This document shows, one piece after another, positions 1 through 8,414 of a stretch of DNA of 64,000 bases. The notes beneath the pieces were generated by a model that did not search any database, was not told where the DNA came from, and was given only the letters and a program-made list of their open reading frames with translations. Position 1 is the first letter of the stretch, and the number at the start of each line of letters is the position of its first letter. The stretch is taken from the NCBI RefSeq assembly GCF_011683955.1, contig NZ_JAAQPI010000001.1:1240001-1304000 (forward strand), read 5' to 3'. The DNA comes from Pseudomaricurvus alkylphenolicus. GTDB taxonomy: Bacteria; Pseudomonadota; Gammaproteobacteria; Pseudomonadales; Cellvibrionaceae. A program made the position numbers and the translations under genes.

Positions 1-108
1 TCTTTTGACAAGTTCGAAGCCCAGTGCCTCACCGTAAAATTCGATGGCTTGATCCAAGTCAGGAATGACCAGCGCTACGTGATGCAGTCCACGGATATTT
101 GATGTCAT
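1..108 (-). CDS. VOC/glyoxalase-fold protein, N-terminal part (cut by window edge)
   Basis: The 36 visible residues begin MTSNIRGLHHVALVIPDL and continue with DQAIEFYGEALGFELV. This is the first beta-alpha unit of the vicinal oxygen chelate (glyoxalase/bleomycin resistance) superfamily, whose early His is a metal ligand in the family. The ATG follows a good ribosome site (AGGGGAGCTCCT). The rest lies outside the window, so the reaction (lyase, dioxygenase or isomerase) cannot be told. A TGTAGTACA site about 40 bp upstream matches those around the neighbouring gntR and aldehyde dehydrogenase genes, so it probably belongs to the same regulon. Confidence 0.8.
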   Translation of the reverse strand, partial: MTSNIRGLHHVALVIPDLDQAIEFYGEALGFELVKR

Positions 109-148
109 AGGAGCTCCCCTGAATCGCGATTATCTGTCGATATCAAAC

Positions 149-157
149 TGTAGTACA
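149..157. promoter_or_regulatory. Candidate GntR-family operator, site 1 (TGTAGTACA)
   Basis: TGTAGTACA is a near-perfect odd-centred palindrome (TGTA-G-TACA). The same 9-mer, in either orientation, recurs upstream of the aldehyde dehydrogenase genes of this region. It lies 41 bp upstream of the VOC gene start. FCD-type GntR regulators typically bind short palindromes of this kind. Assignment to the adjacent regulator is inference. Confidence 0.5.
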
Positions 158-248
158 AAAATAGTTTTTATTCAGCAAAAAATGCTGAATCATGATTATT
201 TTGACCTACAGTTTTGCTTCCTTCGAAGGGGCGGGGGTAACACCAGAT

Positions 249-268
249 GCTCAGAGCGCGCTGCTACG
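249..268. repeat. Fragment of a REP-like repeat
   Basis: The 20-mer GCTCAGAGCGCGCTGCTACG is identical to the 3' half of the hairpin repeat at 53370-53440. It sits in the gap between the VOC gene and the end of gntR. The other arm of the hairpin is not visible here, so this looks like a half element. Confidence 0.45.
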
Positions 269-287
269 CGGGATGAGAGCGTTTGCC

Positions 288-929
288 TTATTCCCCGGTC
301 TTTGCGTTCAACAGCTGGCGGTACTCTTGGCGAACCGTCTCCGTATGCATCTTCATTTGCAGTGCTGCCCAGTCGGCATCCCGGCGTTCGAGGGCATCGA
401 TAATATTGCGGTGCTGTTGGTTGGCGGTGTCATTCTCAGTGTGGACACCGACCTTGAGGTAACAGGTGGACGGAAAATTGACCAACTGCACGATAATGTC
501 GTACAGGCGTTTGCTGCCACTGATGCGGTGCAGGGCTTTGTGAAACTGGGAGTTCAGGCGGATAAAACTCTCGTCCTCTTCACCGCAGGATTCCAATTGA
601 TCCTGCAGGCCCTTAAGTTCCTCCAGCTGTTCGTCAGTGATGCGTTTGGCGGCAAGGCTGACACTGTAACTCTCCAGCATTGAGAGAACATCGAAGATGT
701 CTTCAAGCTCCTGGGGTGATACGTCACTCACATAGGAGCGACGATTTTCCCTGATTTCCACCAAGCCCTCTTCCACCAGGCGACGCATAGCCTCACGAAC
801 AGGAGTACGGCTGACCTCGAAGGTCTCCGCCAGTTCTTCTTCCCTGAGGTGGAAACCGGGAGGAAAGTCACCATCGAAAATGGATTTGCGAATGCCGGAG
901 TAGGCGATCTCGATTGCGGTATTGGCCAT
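288..929 (-). CDS. GntR family regulator, FCD (FadR/VanR-like) subgroup
   Basis: A 213-residue one-component regulator. Residues about 9-70 form a winged helix-turn-helix with the GntR signature (EELAETFEVSRTPVREAMRR). Residues about 75-205 are an all-helical FCD ligand domain containing the His-bearing segments NSQFHKALHRIS, QQHRNIIDAL and KMHTETV, which hold a metal and organic acid in this family. It is divergent from the aldehyde dehydrogenase gene, and three TGTA-G-TACA-type sites surround it, which suggests autoregulation and control of the genes on both sides. The ligand is probably an intermediate of the amine/aldehyde pathway (inference). The start has only a weak ribosome site. Confidence 0.9.
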   Translation of the reverse strand: MANTAIEIAYSGIRKSIFDGDFPPGFHLREEELAETFEVSRTPVREAMRRLVEEGLVEIRENRRSYVSDVSPQELEDIFDVLSMLESYSVSLAAKRITDEQLEELKGLQDQLESCGEEDESFIRLNSQFHKALHRISGSKRLYDIIVQLVNFPSTCYLKVGVHTENDTANQQHRNIIDALERRDADWAALQMKMHTETVRQEYRQLLNAKTGE

Positions 930-1059
930 AGTGAAGTCCGGTTCTCTGTGGGTCTGATTGAAAGGCAGAATTGTACAACAGTATGGTATTTCAGTCAGTG
1001 TTCACCTCCGTGGGGAGTGGTCTTTGGAGAGCATCAGAGGGCATTCCTTTCTTTATTAA

Positions 1060-1121
1060 TGTAGTACAAAAAAGATTAAAATATGGTAAATACACATAAA
1101 AACAGATATATTGTAGTTCAA
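1060..1121. promoter_or_regulatory. Divergent promoter region with two candidate GntR operators
   Basis: TGTAGTACA occurs at 1060-1068 and the variant TTGTAGTTCAA at 1111-1121, about 50 bp apart. A related TTGTACAA lies at 971-978. They occupy the 250-bp AT-rich gap between gntR and the first aldehyde dehydrogenase. The second site abuts an in-frame ATG at 1123, which argues that translation starts further down at the TTG at 1180. Confidence 0.5.
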
Positions 1122-1179
1122 TATGTGGCTTCCACACCTGTTGGGATCTAGTGTTACTTTACGTTGGGAGGAATCGGAT

Positions 1180-2640
1180 TTGAGTACAAACGAGCGTCAC
1201 ACTGCACAACACTACATCGACGGCACCTGGTGCGACGGACCGGATCCCGAGCTTCAGCCCAGTTTTAATCCTGCCACCGGCGAGGTACTGGGGCATTACA
1301 CCCTGGGCGGCCAAGCGCTGACCGACGATGCCATTAGTGTCGCTCGCGGTGCCTTTGATTCCACTGACTGGGCCAGCTCACCGCGGTTGCGCGAAAAAGT
1401 GCTACTGGAACTGGCCGATCGTATCGAGGCCCGCAAGGAAGAGCTGATTCGGTTGATTTGCCTGGAAAACGGCAAGTTACAGGCGGAGGCGGTGTTCGAG
1501 GTGATGACCTCTATATCCGAATGCCGTTTTTACGCTGGCTTGGCCCGTACGTTGTTTGGTCGTACCACGGAAACCGAGCCGGGTACTTACTCATTGCTGA
1601 CCCGCGAGCCGGCCGGTGTGGCGGCGGTGATTGTGCCCTGGAACGCACCAGTCATTCTGTTGATTCGCTCACTGACACCGGCCCTGGCCGCCGGGTGTAC
1701 TGCGGTGATCAAACCCGCACCACAAACACCATTGGCAAACGCCTGGATCGTTGCTCGGTTGCATGAGATCGAAGCCTTGCCCAAGGGTGTGGTGAATTCG
1801 GTCAACGAACAAGGCGCCGTCGTTGGTAAACGTTTGGTGGAATCCCCAGCGGTGGATGTGATCAGTTTTACCGGCTCCAGCGCCACCGGCAAGGCGATTA
1901 TGGCGTCGGCCTCCAACACCTTAAAGCGATTGTCTTTGGAGCTTGGCGGCAAGGCGCCGACGGTGATTTTCCCGGATGCGGACATGAACCAAGTGGTGCC
2001 TGCGGTTACCCGTTGGTCACTGGTGATGTCCGGGCAGATGTGCATTGCCATCACCCGTATTCTGGTGCACGAAAGTTGCTTTGAGGAATACAAGGCTGCG
2101 TTTAGCCATGCATACAAAAACGTAAAACTCGGCCCCGGCTATGACGCCGGTTCACAGATGGGCCCGCTCATTGATAAACCCAATCAGGAGCGTGTACTGA
2201 GCCTGTTGGAGCGTGCCCGCGACGAAGCCCAGATGGTAGTGACGGGTGGCCCCCTGGAGGGTGAGTTTGGCGGGGGCTGTTTTGTTCGCCCATCCCTGAT
2301 TGCGGTCGAAAATCTGGACAGCTATTTTATTCAGGAAGAAATTTTCGGGCCCATTATCTGCCTGGAGAAATTCAGTACAGAAGAAGAGGCGATACACCGT
2401 GCTAACGCAACCCGCTACGGTTTGGCCGCCAGCGTCTGGACCAACGATCTCAACCGTTCCATGCGTGTCTCGCGGGCGATTAAATCCGGTACGGTGTGGT
2501 TAAACACTCACGGTAAGCTGATCGCCGAAGCGGAAACCGGTGGCTACGGAGAAAGCGGGTTAGGACGCCTGCACGGCACCGAAGCGCTTAATGACTTTAT
2601 GGAAACCAAACATATCTATATGGAAACCGCCGACGGTTGA
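1180..2640 (+). CDS. NAD(P)+-dependent aldehyde dehydrogenase
   Basis: A 486-residue member of the ALDH superfamily that oxidises an aldehyde to the acid. The catalytic Cys is C288 (SGQMCIAITR) and the general base is E254 (LELGGKAP). The cofactor loop FTGSSATGKAI and the NAD-fold entry VVPWNAPV/IVPWNAP region are intact. I chose the TTG start because GGGAGGA lies 7 bases before it. An upstream ATG at 1123 has no ribosome site and touches an operator. The stop overlaps the start of the permease gene, so the two are translationally coupled. The substrate is unknown. Context with a flavoprotein and a transaminase suggests an aldehyde made from an amine. Confidence 0.92.
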   Translation: MSTNERHTAQHYIDGTWCDGPDPELQPSFNPATGEVLGHYTLGGQALTDDAISVARGAFDSTDWASSPRLREKVLLELADRIEARKEELIRLICLENGKLQAEAVFEVMTSISECRFYAGLARTLFGRTTETEPGTYSLLTREPAGVAAVIVPWNAPVILLIRSLTPALAAGCTAVIKPAPQTPLANAWIVARLHEIEALPKGVVNSVNEQGAVVGKRLVESPAVDVISFTGSSATGKAIMASASNTLKRLSLELGGKAPTVIFPDADMNQVVPAVTRWSLVMSGQMCIAITRILVHESCFEEYKAAFSHAYKNVKLGPGYDAGSQMGPLIDKPNQERVLSLLERARDEAQMVVTGGPLEGEFGGGCFVRPSLIAVENLDSYFIQEEIFGPIICLEKFSTEEEAIHRANATRYGLAASVWTNDLNRSMRVSRAIKSGTVWLNTHGKLIAEAETGGYGESGLGRLHGTEALNDFMETKHIYMETADG

Positions 2641-3500
2641 AGCTTGCGCGAATTCAGTCGGTTGCGATTGTTGAGCTTTTCCTGGCCATTCTGGCTATGT
2701 CCGGTGTGGACGTCATTGTCCGCCATCTGGGTCTGAAGGAAGAGCTTAGCAGCCAGCAGATATTGTTGCTCAGTTCTTTGATAGGGATTGTGTTTTTATT
2801 GCCCGTAATGGCAAAGAAAGGAGCTTCCCTCTTTCGGCTCAAGCACCCCGGGCTCTTTCTCTTTCGGGGGCTGGTGGCCTTCGCGTCAACCTTCGCCATG
2901 TATTCAGCGTTAATCCGGCTTCCATTGGCAGAGGCCAATACGCTGTTCAGCGTTGAGACCATGTTCCTGGTGATTCTTGGCGCTGTGTTTCTGAAGGAAT
3001 CCATTACCACCCTCAACATGGTTACTGTGGTCTTGAGCATAGCCGGTGTGGTGCTGGTAATGAATCCCCAGGGCAGCATTGATCTGCCGGGCGGTTCCAT
3101 GGCCATTATCGCCGGTTTTTTCCTGGCCTTAAAAACCGTGTTGATGAAATCTGTGGCGCAAAACGAAAATACTGAGGCGGCGTTATTGTGGCTGCTGGTT
3201 ATTTCCGCCCTGATGTCGCTGCCATTTGCGGTCTCAAACTGGCAGTCTGTATCGATTGCCGCCCTGGGTTTGATAGCGTTGACAGCCGTGTTTCGACTCT
3301 GTTGTCAGTGGCTGATGATGCGCGCCTTTCGGCGCGCCAGTGTGGCGGATCTGGCACCGGTGTTTAACCTGGGGATTCCGATTGCCCTGGTGCAGGGTTA
3401 TGCCTTTTTTGGAGAACTGCCCCAGGGCGGCGTCTGGATTGGTATCACATTGATTTTCCTGGCGGTGGTGTTGCCTTCGCTAAAGATCAGGTGGCCTTGA
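2637..3500 (+). CDS. EamA/DMT superfamily permease
   Basis: A 287-residue inner-membrane protein with about ten hydrophobic segments in two similar halves, as in EamA (DUF6) drug/metabolite transporters. The typical end of the first half, GVVLVMNP, and the start of the second, GSMAIIAGFFLALKTVLMK, are visible. It begins with TTG overlapping the stop of the aldehyde dehydrogenase by four bases, so it is in the same operon. Family members export or import small metabolites such as amino acids. Here it may move the amine substrate or an end product, which is inference. Confidence 0.85.
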   Translation: MKLARIQSVAIVELFLAILAMSGVDVIVRHLGLKEELSSQQILLLSSLIGIVFLLPVMAKKGASLFRLKHPGLFLFRGLVAFASTFAMYSALIRLPLAEANTLFSVETMFLVILGAVFLKESITTLNMVTVVLSIAGVVLVMNPQGSIDLPGGSMAIIAGFFLALKTVLMKSVAQNENTEAALLWLLVISALMSLPFAVSNWQSVSIAALGLIALTAVFRLCCQWLMMRAFRRASVADLAPVFNLGIPIALVQGYAFFGELPQGGVWIGITLIFLAVVLPSLKIRWP

Positions 3501-3548
3501 ACGACCAACTACTGCGATCATGGTGGCATATCCTGTTCCTCTCTCCGA

Positions 3549-5516
3549 TTAGCCCAATTCCAGCAACTGCAGTGCCGCCCGTTCACCTTCCTCAGCGGCT
3601 GTGGTCCACAGCTGATGTCCGGTCAGTTCGGAGTGGCCAAAGCGAATACGACCAAAACCTTCGCGAATAACATCACTGGGCGACTTTTCGCCATCCTTAC
3701 CAAAGTAAAACCCGGGGCCACTGACCGCATAGGCGTGACCCTGGCGGTTGGCGATAATGCCGGCAATATCTCGGGCAGGGTCGAAACCATTGGCGGAGAA
3801 CATTTTGGCAAACTGATCGCGGATGCTGCGCTCTATATCCTTGTAGCTCATTGAGAACATTTGCATGCGCGAGGCCACGGCCTGCTCCGGCAGCGGCATG
3901 CCGGGAATGGGAAACGGTATAAACAGGGTCAGAACCGTGGGTTTGGCCGGGTCCAGGGGCATAGGGGCCTTGCCGTCAAACAGCATCTGTCGGCGCAGGC
4001 TCATAAACCAGCCAAAGCCCTCAAACCAGCGGGCCGCGGTGATTCCCAGTTTCTCCATAAATTTCCAGTTTTTCAGTGCCACGTTAACGGTGAGAATGGG
4101 TGCGTGATGGAAGCTGCTCATGGCTTTAAACTGGTGTCGAGGCAGGTCCTTGACGATGTGTTTATTAACCCACTGACCGGCGCACACAGCGACATGTTTG
4201 CCGCTCACGTGAGCCAATTCGCCGTTGTTGTAATAGACCACGGACACCGCATCGGCCTGATCCGGTTGGCCTTGGTGCTGTACGACCGCAACGGTACTGC
4301 TTAAACGCATGTTGACTGCCTGCCGTGGGCGGTCCAGTGCCTGCCAGTCAACTTTAGCGTTGATGGCGAGATTTGTGAGCGAGCTATCTCCGCTCAGTGA
4401 GTCGGGAATCAGGTTCTTGACGAAGTGTCGGATAAGACCAGCATTGCCGCCGGGAAAGGTGGCGATATAGCTGTGGTTGGTGGGGTCGCCAAACCCCTGA
4501 TAGCGCCGGTAGGCATGCACGCCGGGCTGTACGAATTCATAAGCCTGGTAGGCAGAGATAACATCGGATCCCAAGCCGGTACCCATGGCCGCCATCAGTG
4601 GGTCCAAATAGGGCAGTACGCCCTTCGACAGTTTCATTTCCTTGAGCAGGAAATCCTTGTAGGTCATGCTGTCGAGCCATTGCTTCCAGTCCTTGCGACG
4701 GGGCGGCCGGCGATAGAGTTCCATTTGCAGGTAGTCGCGTTTGAGCTGGTCGGAGATGGGGGCACCTTCGAATCCATTGCTCCAGGGATCTTTTACCCAG
4801 CCGGATTTCTCGAAAAACCAGCCCAGATCCGCGTCTTCCCAGCGGGCGTGCATGGGGCCCCAAACATCTTCCGGCACCAGCAGGTTTTTGTCGGTACCCT
4901 CCAAATTCTGGTGGTCGAAGCTTTCCGGCAGCCCCAGCTTTTGCCACATGCGGTGAACCGAAATGGGCAGACGGGTTTTGTCCTTGGTAAACACGGTGCC
5001 GGAAGAACCTTGCGGCCCCCAGAGCCGATAGCCGTCTACCTCAAACACATTCTCTTTGGCTTCACCACCAAAGATGGCGTGGTTATCCAGTATTAAGATC
5101 CGCGCATCGGGTTTGGCCTCAAGGTAGGTGGAGGCGGCGGTCAGACCGCTAAAGCCGGCACCGATCACCACCAGATCATAGGTTTCTCCTGTATCCTTGG
5201 CGTCCTTGAGAAGATCGTTGTAGTCGCCATTACGAAGGGCGTGAGCGTCGTTGACGACCTCGTGAGTGTTGCCGTTTTTACCCGCGTAGTCGCCAACGCC
5301 GCCGTAACCAGTCCACTTGTTGTCCAGGTTGGCGAGCGGCAGGGGAATGCGTTGCGGAACCAGGCCTTGCTGTTTGCGCTTGGCCATGGCCGGAGCGCTC
5401 ATGCTCAGCAGGCCGGCTCCGGTACCCAATAGAGAGCCGCCAATAAAATCCCGTCGGGTAATATCCTGGTTCAGTCCCAGGGATTGTTCTTTGTTGGTGG
5501 GCTGAGTTTTTTTCAC
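3549..5516 (-). CDS. Tat-exported FAD-dependent oxidoreductase, amine/spermidine dehydrogenase-like
   Basis: A 655-residue flavoprotein. It opens with a twin-arginine signal (TRRDFIGG, RR at 21-22, followed by a glycine/alanine-rich stretch ending AMA), so it should act in the periplasm. The FAD dinucleotide motif DLVVIGAGFSGLTAAS is at about 114-129, followed by an acidic beta-2 end (ILILDNH) and the GGEAKEN segment seen in spermidine-dehydrogenase-like proteins. A GTG start with AGGAG 7-11 bases before it fits. It is transcribed together with or after the transaminase gene and converges on the permease. Amine or polyamine oxidation giving an aldehyde for the neighbouring dehydrogenases is plausible but inferred. 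Confidence 0.8.
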   Translation of the reverse strand: MKKTQPTNKEQSLGLNQDITRRDFIGGSLLGTGAGLLSMSAPAMAKRKQQGLVPQRIPLPLANLDNKWTGYGGVGDYAGKNGNTHEVVNDAHALRNGDYNDLLKDAKDTGETYDLVVIGAGFSGLTAASTYLEAKPDARILILDNHAIFGGEAKENVFEVDGYRLWGPQGSSGTVFTKDKTRLPISVHRMWQKLGLPESFDHQNLEGTDKNLLVPEDVWGPMHARWEDADLGWFFEKSGWVKDPWSNGFEGAPISDQLKRDYLQMELYRRPPRRKDWKQWLDSMTYKDFLLKEMKLSKGVLPYLDPLMAAMGTGLGSDVISAYQAYEFVQPGVHAYRRYQGFGDPTNHSYIATFPGGNAGLIRHFVKNLIPDSLSGDSSLTNLAINAKVDWQALDRPRQAVNMRLSSTVAVVQHQGQPDQADAVSVVYYNNGELAHVSGKHVAVCAGQWVNKHIVKDLPRHQFKAMSSFHHAPILTVNVALKNWKFMEKLGITAARWFEGFGWFMSLRRQMLFDGKAPMPLDPAKPTVLTLFIPFPIPGMPLPEQAVASRMQMFSMSYKDIERSIRDQFAKMFSANGFDPARDIAGIIANRQGHAYAVSGPGFYFGKDGEKSPSDVIREGFGRIRFGHSELTGHQLWTTAAEEGERAALQLLELG

Positions 5517-5591
5517 GAATCGTGCTCCTGTACGCTGAAACGGAAACTTATTTATAACCGTTTGCAGCAGTACAGTTTCTACGATTCTGTA

Positions 5592-6635
5592 TCAGCAGGA
5601 GGGGAGGTCGTCGTAGTTTACCGGAGTGGCGTCCCAACCGTTCCAACGTTTTTCCCAATAGAGATTGTGCAGTCGGGTAGTCAAGGCGCCGGGGCCTTCA
5701 CAGCCGCCCAGAGGTTTTCCATCCACGCTGTTGATGGGCATGATGCCGCCGGCGGAGGAAGTGACAAAGGCTTCATCGGCATCGAGCAGTTCTTGCGTTT
5801 TCACCAGGCGGGTTTCCGTTTTCACGCCGACTTCGTTGCAGAGGTCCAGCGTGGATTGGCGAGTAACGCCTTGAAGACAACCGCTTTGTGGCGTACTGAC
5901 CACACCGTTCTTGATAACAAATAAATTGGAGCCGGGGGCCTCCACCACATGACCTTCGCCGTCGGTAACCACCGCCCAGTCAGCACCCCGGTCGCCGGCT
6001 TCGTAGAGCGACATCGCAAAGTCCAAACCGTTAAGGTTCTTTGCGGTTGGGTCCACGGCATTGGGTGGAATGCGAATATAGTCCCTGCTGACAGCGACGT
6101 TTAATCCGCTCTGGCGACGATCGTCATTGGCAATAAAAATGTACGGTAATACGTAAGCGTAAAGGCGATTTTCAAACGCCTCCGGCTTGAGTCTCAGGGA
6201 TGAGTCCATGGGAGTTTTGCCGCGAGTCACCGCCCACCAGACATAGGCATCCTTAAACCCGGTCAGGGCCACCAGTTGGTGGAGCAGCTTTGCTTCTTGT
6301 TCGCGGTTGAGCGGATTGCTTACCCGAATGCGCTCGCAGGACTCGGCAAAACGCTGCTGGTGTTCCTCCAAGCGGAAAAAATTGCCCCGACTGACGGTAA
6401 CCACATCGTAAACCGCGTCCGCGCGACTAAAGCCCAAATCGGTAATGGGGATGGCGGCCCGGTCGATGGGGCAGCAGTGGTCAATAATAAAGGCAGAGCC
6501 CTGGGCGTATTCACTGGCATGGGGCAGTTGGTGGTGGGCCGGATGGCTGGCCATGATCTCGCCGACTCGAATGGGCATTTCACTCGCGGTTGCTGATGGC
6601 GGCGTCTGTGCCTGGGCGCTTTCGATGATGGTCAT
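5592..6635 (-). CDS. Class IV PLP aminotransferase resembling (R)-selective amine transaminases
   Basis: A 347-residue fold-type IV enzyme. The PLP Lys is K199 in DPTAKNLNGLDF. Further family segments are DRGADWAVVTDGEGHVVEA, LQGVTRQS and the phosphate-loop region TSSAGGIMPI. The N-terminal substrate segment AVYDVVTVSRGNFFRLEEH, with its YDV motif, and the C-terminal GGIMPI are much closer, from memory, to fungal/actinobacterial (R)-amine transaminases than to branched-chain or D-alanine enzymes. It would swap an amino group between an amine and a keto acid in the cytoplasm. The divergent gap to the second aldehyde dehydrogenase holds two TGTAGTACA-type sites. Confidence 0.85.
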   Translation of the reverse strand: MTIIESAQAQTPPSATASEMPIRVGEIMASHPAHHQLPHASEYAQGSAFIIDHCCPIDRAAIPITDLGFSRADAVYDVVTVSRGNFFRLEEHQQRFAESCERIRVSNPLNREQEAKLLHQLVALTGFKDAYVWWAVTRGKTPMDSSLRLKPEAFENRLYAYVLPYIFIANDDRRQSGLNVAVSRDYIRIPPNAVDPTAKNLNGLDFAMSLYEAGDRGADWAVVTDGEGHVVEAPGSNLFVIKNGVVSTPQSGCLQGVTRQSTLDLCNEVGVKTETRLVKTQELLDADEAFVTSSAGGIMPINSVDGKPLGGCEGPGALTTRLHNLYWEKRWNGWDATPVNYDDLPSC

Positions 6636-6700
6636 AGTTGGAATCCTGGTGTTGTGCTACGTCTCTCCTATATGTAGGAGAATAAAAAACTCACCAATAA

Positions 6701-6773
6701 TGTACTACAATAAAATGGATAAATACAGAATAAAGCGGAAATATATCCATTGACATAGATTAAATGTAGTACA
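6701..6773. promoter_or_regulatory. Divergent promoter region with two candidate GntR operators
   Basis: TGTACTACA at 6701-6709 and TGTAGTACA at 6765-6773 are the two orientations of the 9-mer found next to gntR. Their spacing (64 bp centre to centre) and AT-rich setting suit control of both divergent genes, the transaminase and the second aldehyde dehydrogenase. Confidence 0.55.
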
Positions 6774-6839
6774 ATAATGATTGTCATCTATAATGAAAGC
6801 ATCTGCATCGAGTACCAGGGCTTACAACAGGAGCACCCA

Positions 6840-8354
6840 ATGTCCGAATCTTTCTCCGTCGCCTCATTTATTGGCCAGACCCGCCCCATGCTGATCAATG
6901 GAGAATGGGTTATGTCCTCCGGTGGGGAGGCGTTTCCCGTGTTTAATCCGGCCACCGGTGAGGAAATCGCCCGGGTCACTGATGCTGCGGTGGCTGATGT
7001 GGACACCGCAGTGGCTGCCGCGCGCCAGGCATTCGAGGGTAAGTCCTGGCGCCGCATGCCACCGGCCGAGCGTTGCCGCCTGTTGTGGAGTCTGGCCGAC
7101 CTGCTGGAAGCCAATGCTGATGCTCTTGTAGAAATGGAAGTGATGAACCAGGGCAAAGTGATGGAACTGGCTCGTCATCTGGATGTGGAGGGCTCGGCAG
7201 ATACCCTACGCTATTACGCGGGCTGGACCACCAAGATCGAAGGCACCACGCTGGATATCTCCTTTCCGGACTTCCGGGGCGATGGCGCCCAGGGACCGGC
7301 CTATCATGCTTATAGCCTGCGCCAGCCGATCGGTGTGGTTGCGGCAATCGTCCCCTGGAACGTGCCGCTGGTCATGGCGATTGCCAAGTTGGCACCGGCT
7401 CTGGCGGCCGGTTGCACTGTTGTGTTAAGGCCGGCACAGGAAACGCCCTTGACCACTCTGCGTCTCGGTGAGCTGATCATGGAGGCCGGATTCCCCCCGG
7501 GCGTGGTCAATATTCTTACCGCCAATGGTCCGGAGGTTCCGGCAGCGATGGCTGCCCATATGGACGTCGATAAGGTGGCGTTTACCGGTTCCACTCAGGT
7601 GGGCAAGTTAATTGCTGAGGCTGCGGCAAAAACCAATCTGAAAAAAGTCGGTTTGGAACTGGGAGGCAATCGGCCGGTCATCATCTGTGAAGATGCGGAT
7701 ATCGACAAAGCTGCCCAGGGCGTGATCGATGGTATGTTTGTTAATGCCGGCCAGATGTGTTTTGCCGGTTCACGCCTGTTGGTGGACGAACGTATTTTTG
7801 ATCAGGTAATGGGGCGGGTTTCCGAACTGGCGGCAGCCATCAAAGTCGGGCCGGGGAACGATCCGAGTTCTGATATGGGGCCTTTGATTTCCGCCGTGCA
7901 GAAACAGCGTGTGTGTGACTACATCGAGTCTGGCATCAAGGACGGTGCTGAAATTCTCACTGGCGGTAAAGCGCTGGATCGCCCTGGGTATTTTGTTGAG
8001 CCTACGGTGATGGTGTGTCGAGACCCGTCGATAAGCGTGATGTGCGAAGAAGTGTTTGGGCCGGTATTAACCGCGACCCCGATCAAAAATGCTTCGGATA
8101 TCGTCGAGGTCACCAAAGAAGCCAACAACACACCTTACGGATTAACGGCCAGCATCTGGACCAACGACTTGAGTCGCGCCCATGCCCTGGCGGCTGAAAT
8201 CAATGCGGGCACTGTTTGGATCAATTGCGCCTTTGCTTTTGACGAAGGTCTGCCGTTTGCCGGGCATAAACAGTCCGGTTGGGGACACGAGGGCAGTCGC
8301 CTGGGGGTGGAGGAATACCTTGAGCCCAAGTCAGTGGTGGTGGCTTTGAGCTGA
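6840..8354 (+). CDS. NAD(P)+-dependent aldehyde dehydrogenase, betaine/aminoaldehyde type
   Basis: A 504-residue ALDH. It carries catalytic C307 (NAGQMCFAGSR), general base E273 (LELGGNRP), the FTGSTQVGK cofactor loop and IVPWNVP. I take the ATG preceded by AGGAG at 6829-6833. An upstream in-frame ATG-like start at 6777 lies just past the operator and lacks a ribosome site. It is only loosely similar to the ALDH at 1180, so the two probably act on different aldehydes. Genes of this subgroup often oxidise aminoaldehydes or phenylacetaldehyde-like compounds. The exact substrate is not readable here. Confidence 0.92.
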   Translation: MSESFSVASFIGQTRPMLINGEWVMSSGGEAFPVFNPATGEEIARVTDAAVADVDTAVAAARQAFEGKSWRRMPPAERCRLLWSLADLLEANADALVEMEVMNQGKVMELARHLDVEGSADTLRYYAGWTTKIEGTTLDISFPDFRGDGAQGPAYHAYSLRQPIGVVAAIVPWNVPLVMAIAKLAPALAAGCTVVLRPAQETPLTTLRLGELIMEAGFPPGVVNILTANGPEVPAAMAAHMDVDKVAFTGSTQVGKLIAEAAAKTNLKKVGLELGGNRPVIICEDADIDKAAQGVIDGMFVNAGQMCFAGSRLLVDERIFDQVMGRVSELAAAIKVGPGNDPSSDMGPLISAVQKQRVCDYIESGIKDGAEILTGGKALDRPGYFVEPTVMVCRDPSISVMCEEVFGPVLTATPIKNASDIVEVTKEANNTPYGLTASIWTNDLSRAHALAAEINAGTVWINCAFAFDEGLPFAGHKQSGWGHEGSRLGVEEYLEPKSVVVALS

Positions 8355-8414
8355 CGGCCCGCAGTCATTTTTGGATCACTCTTCGTTTCACCAATTCAAC
8401 AACGAGGTACTTTG

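Noticed and set aside
1123-1179. Upstream ATG for the first aldehyde dehydrogenase
   Set aside because: No ribosome site, it abuts a candidate operator, and the extra 19 residues do not resemble an ALDH N terminus.
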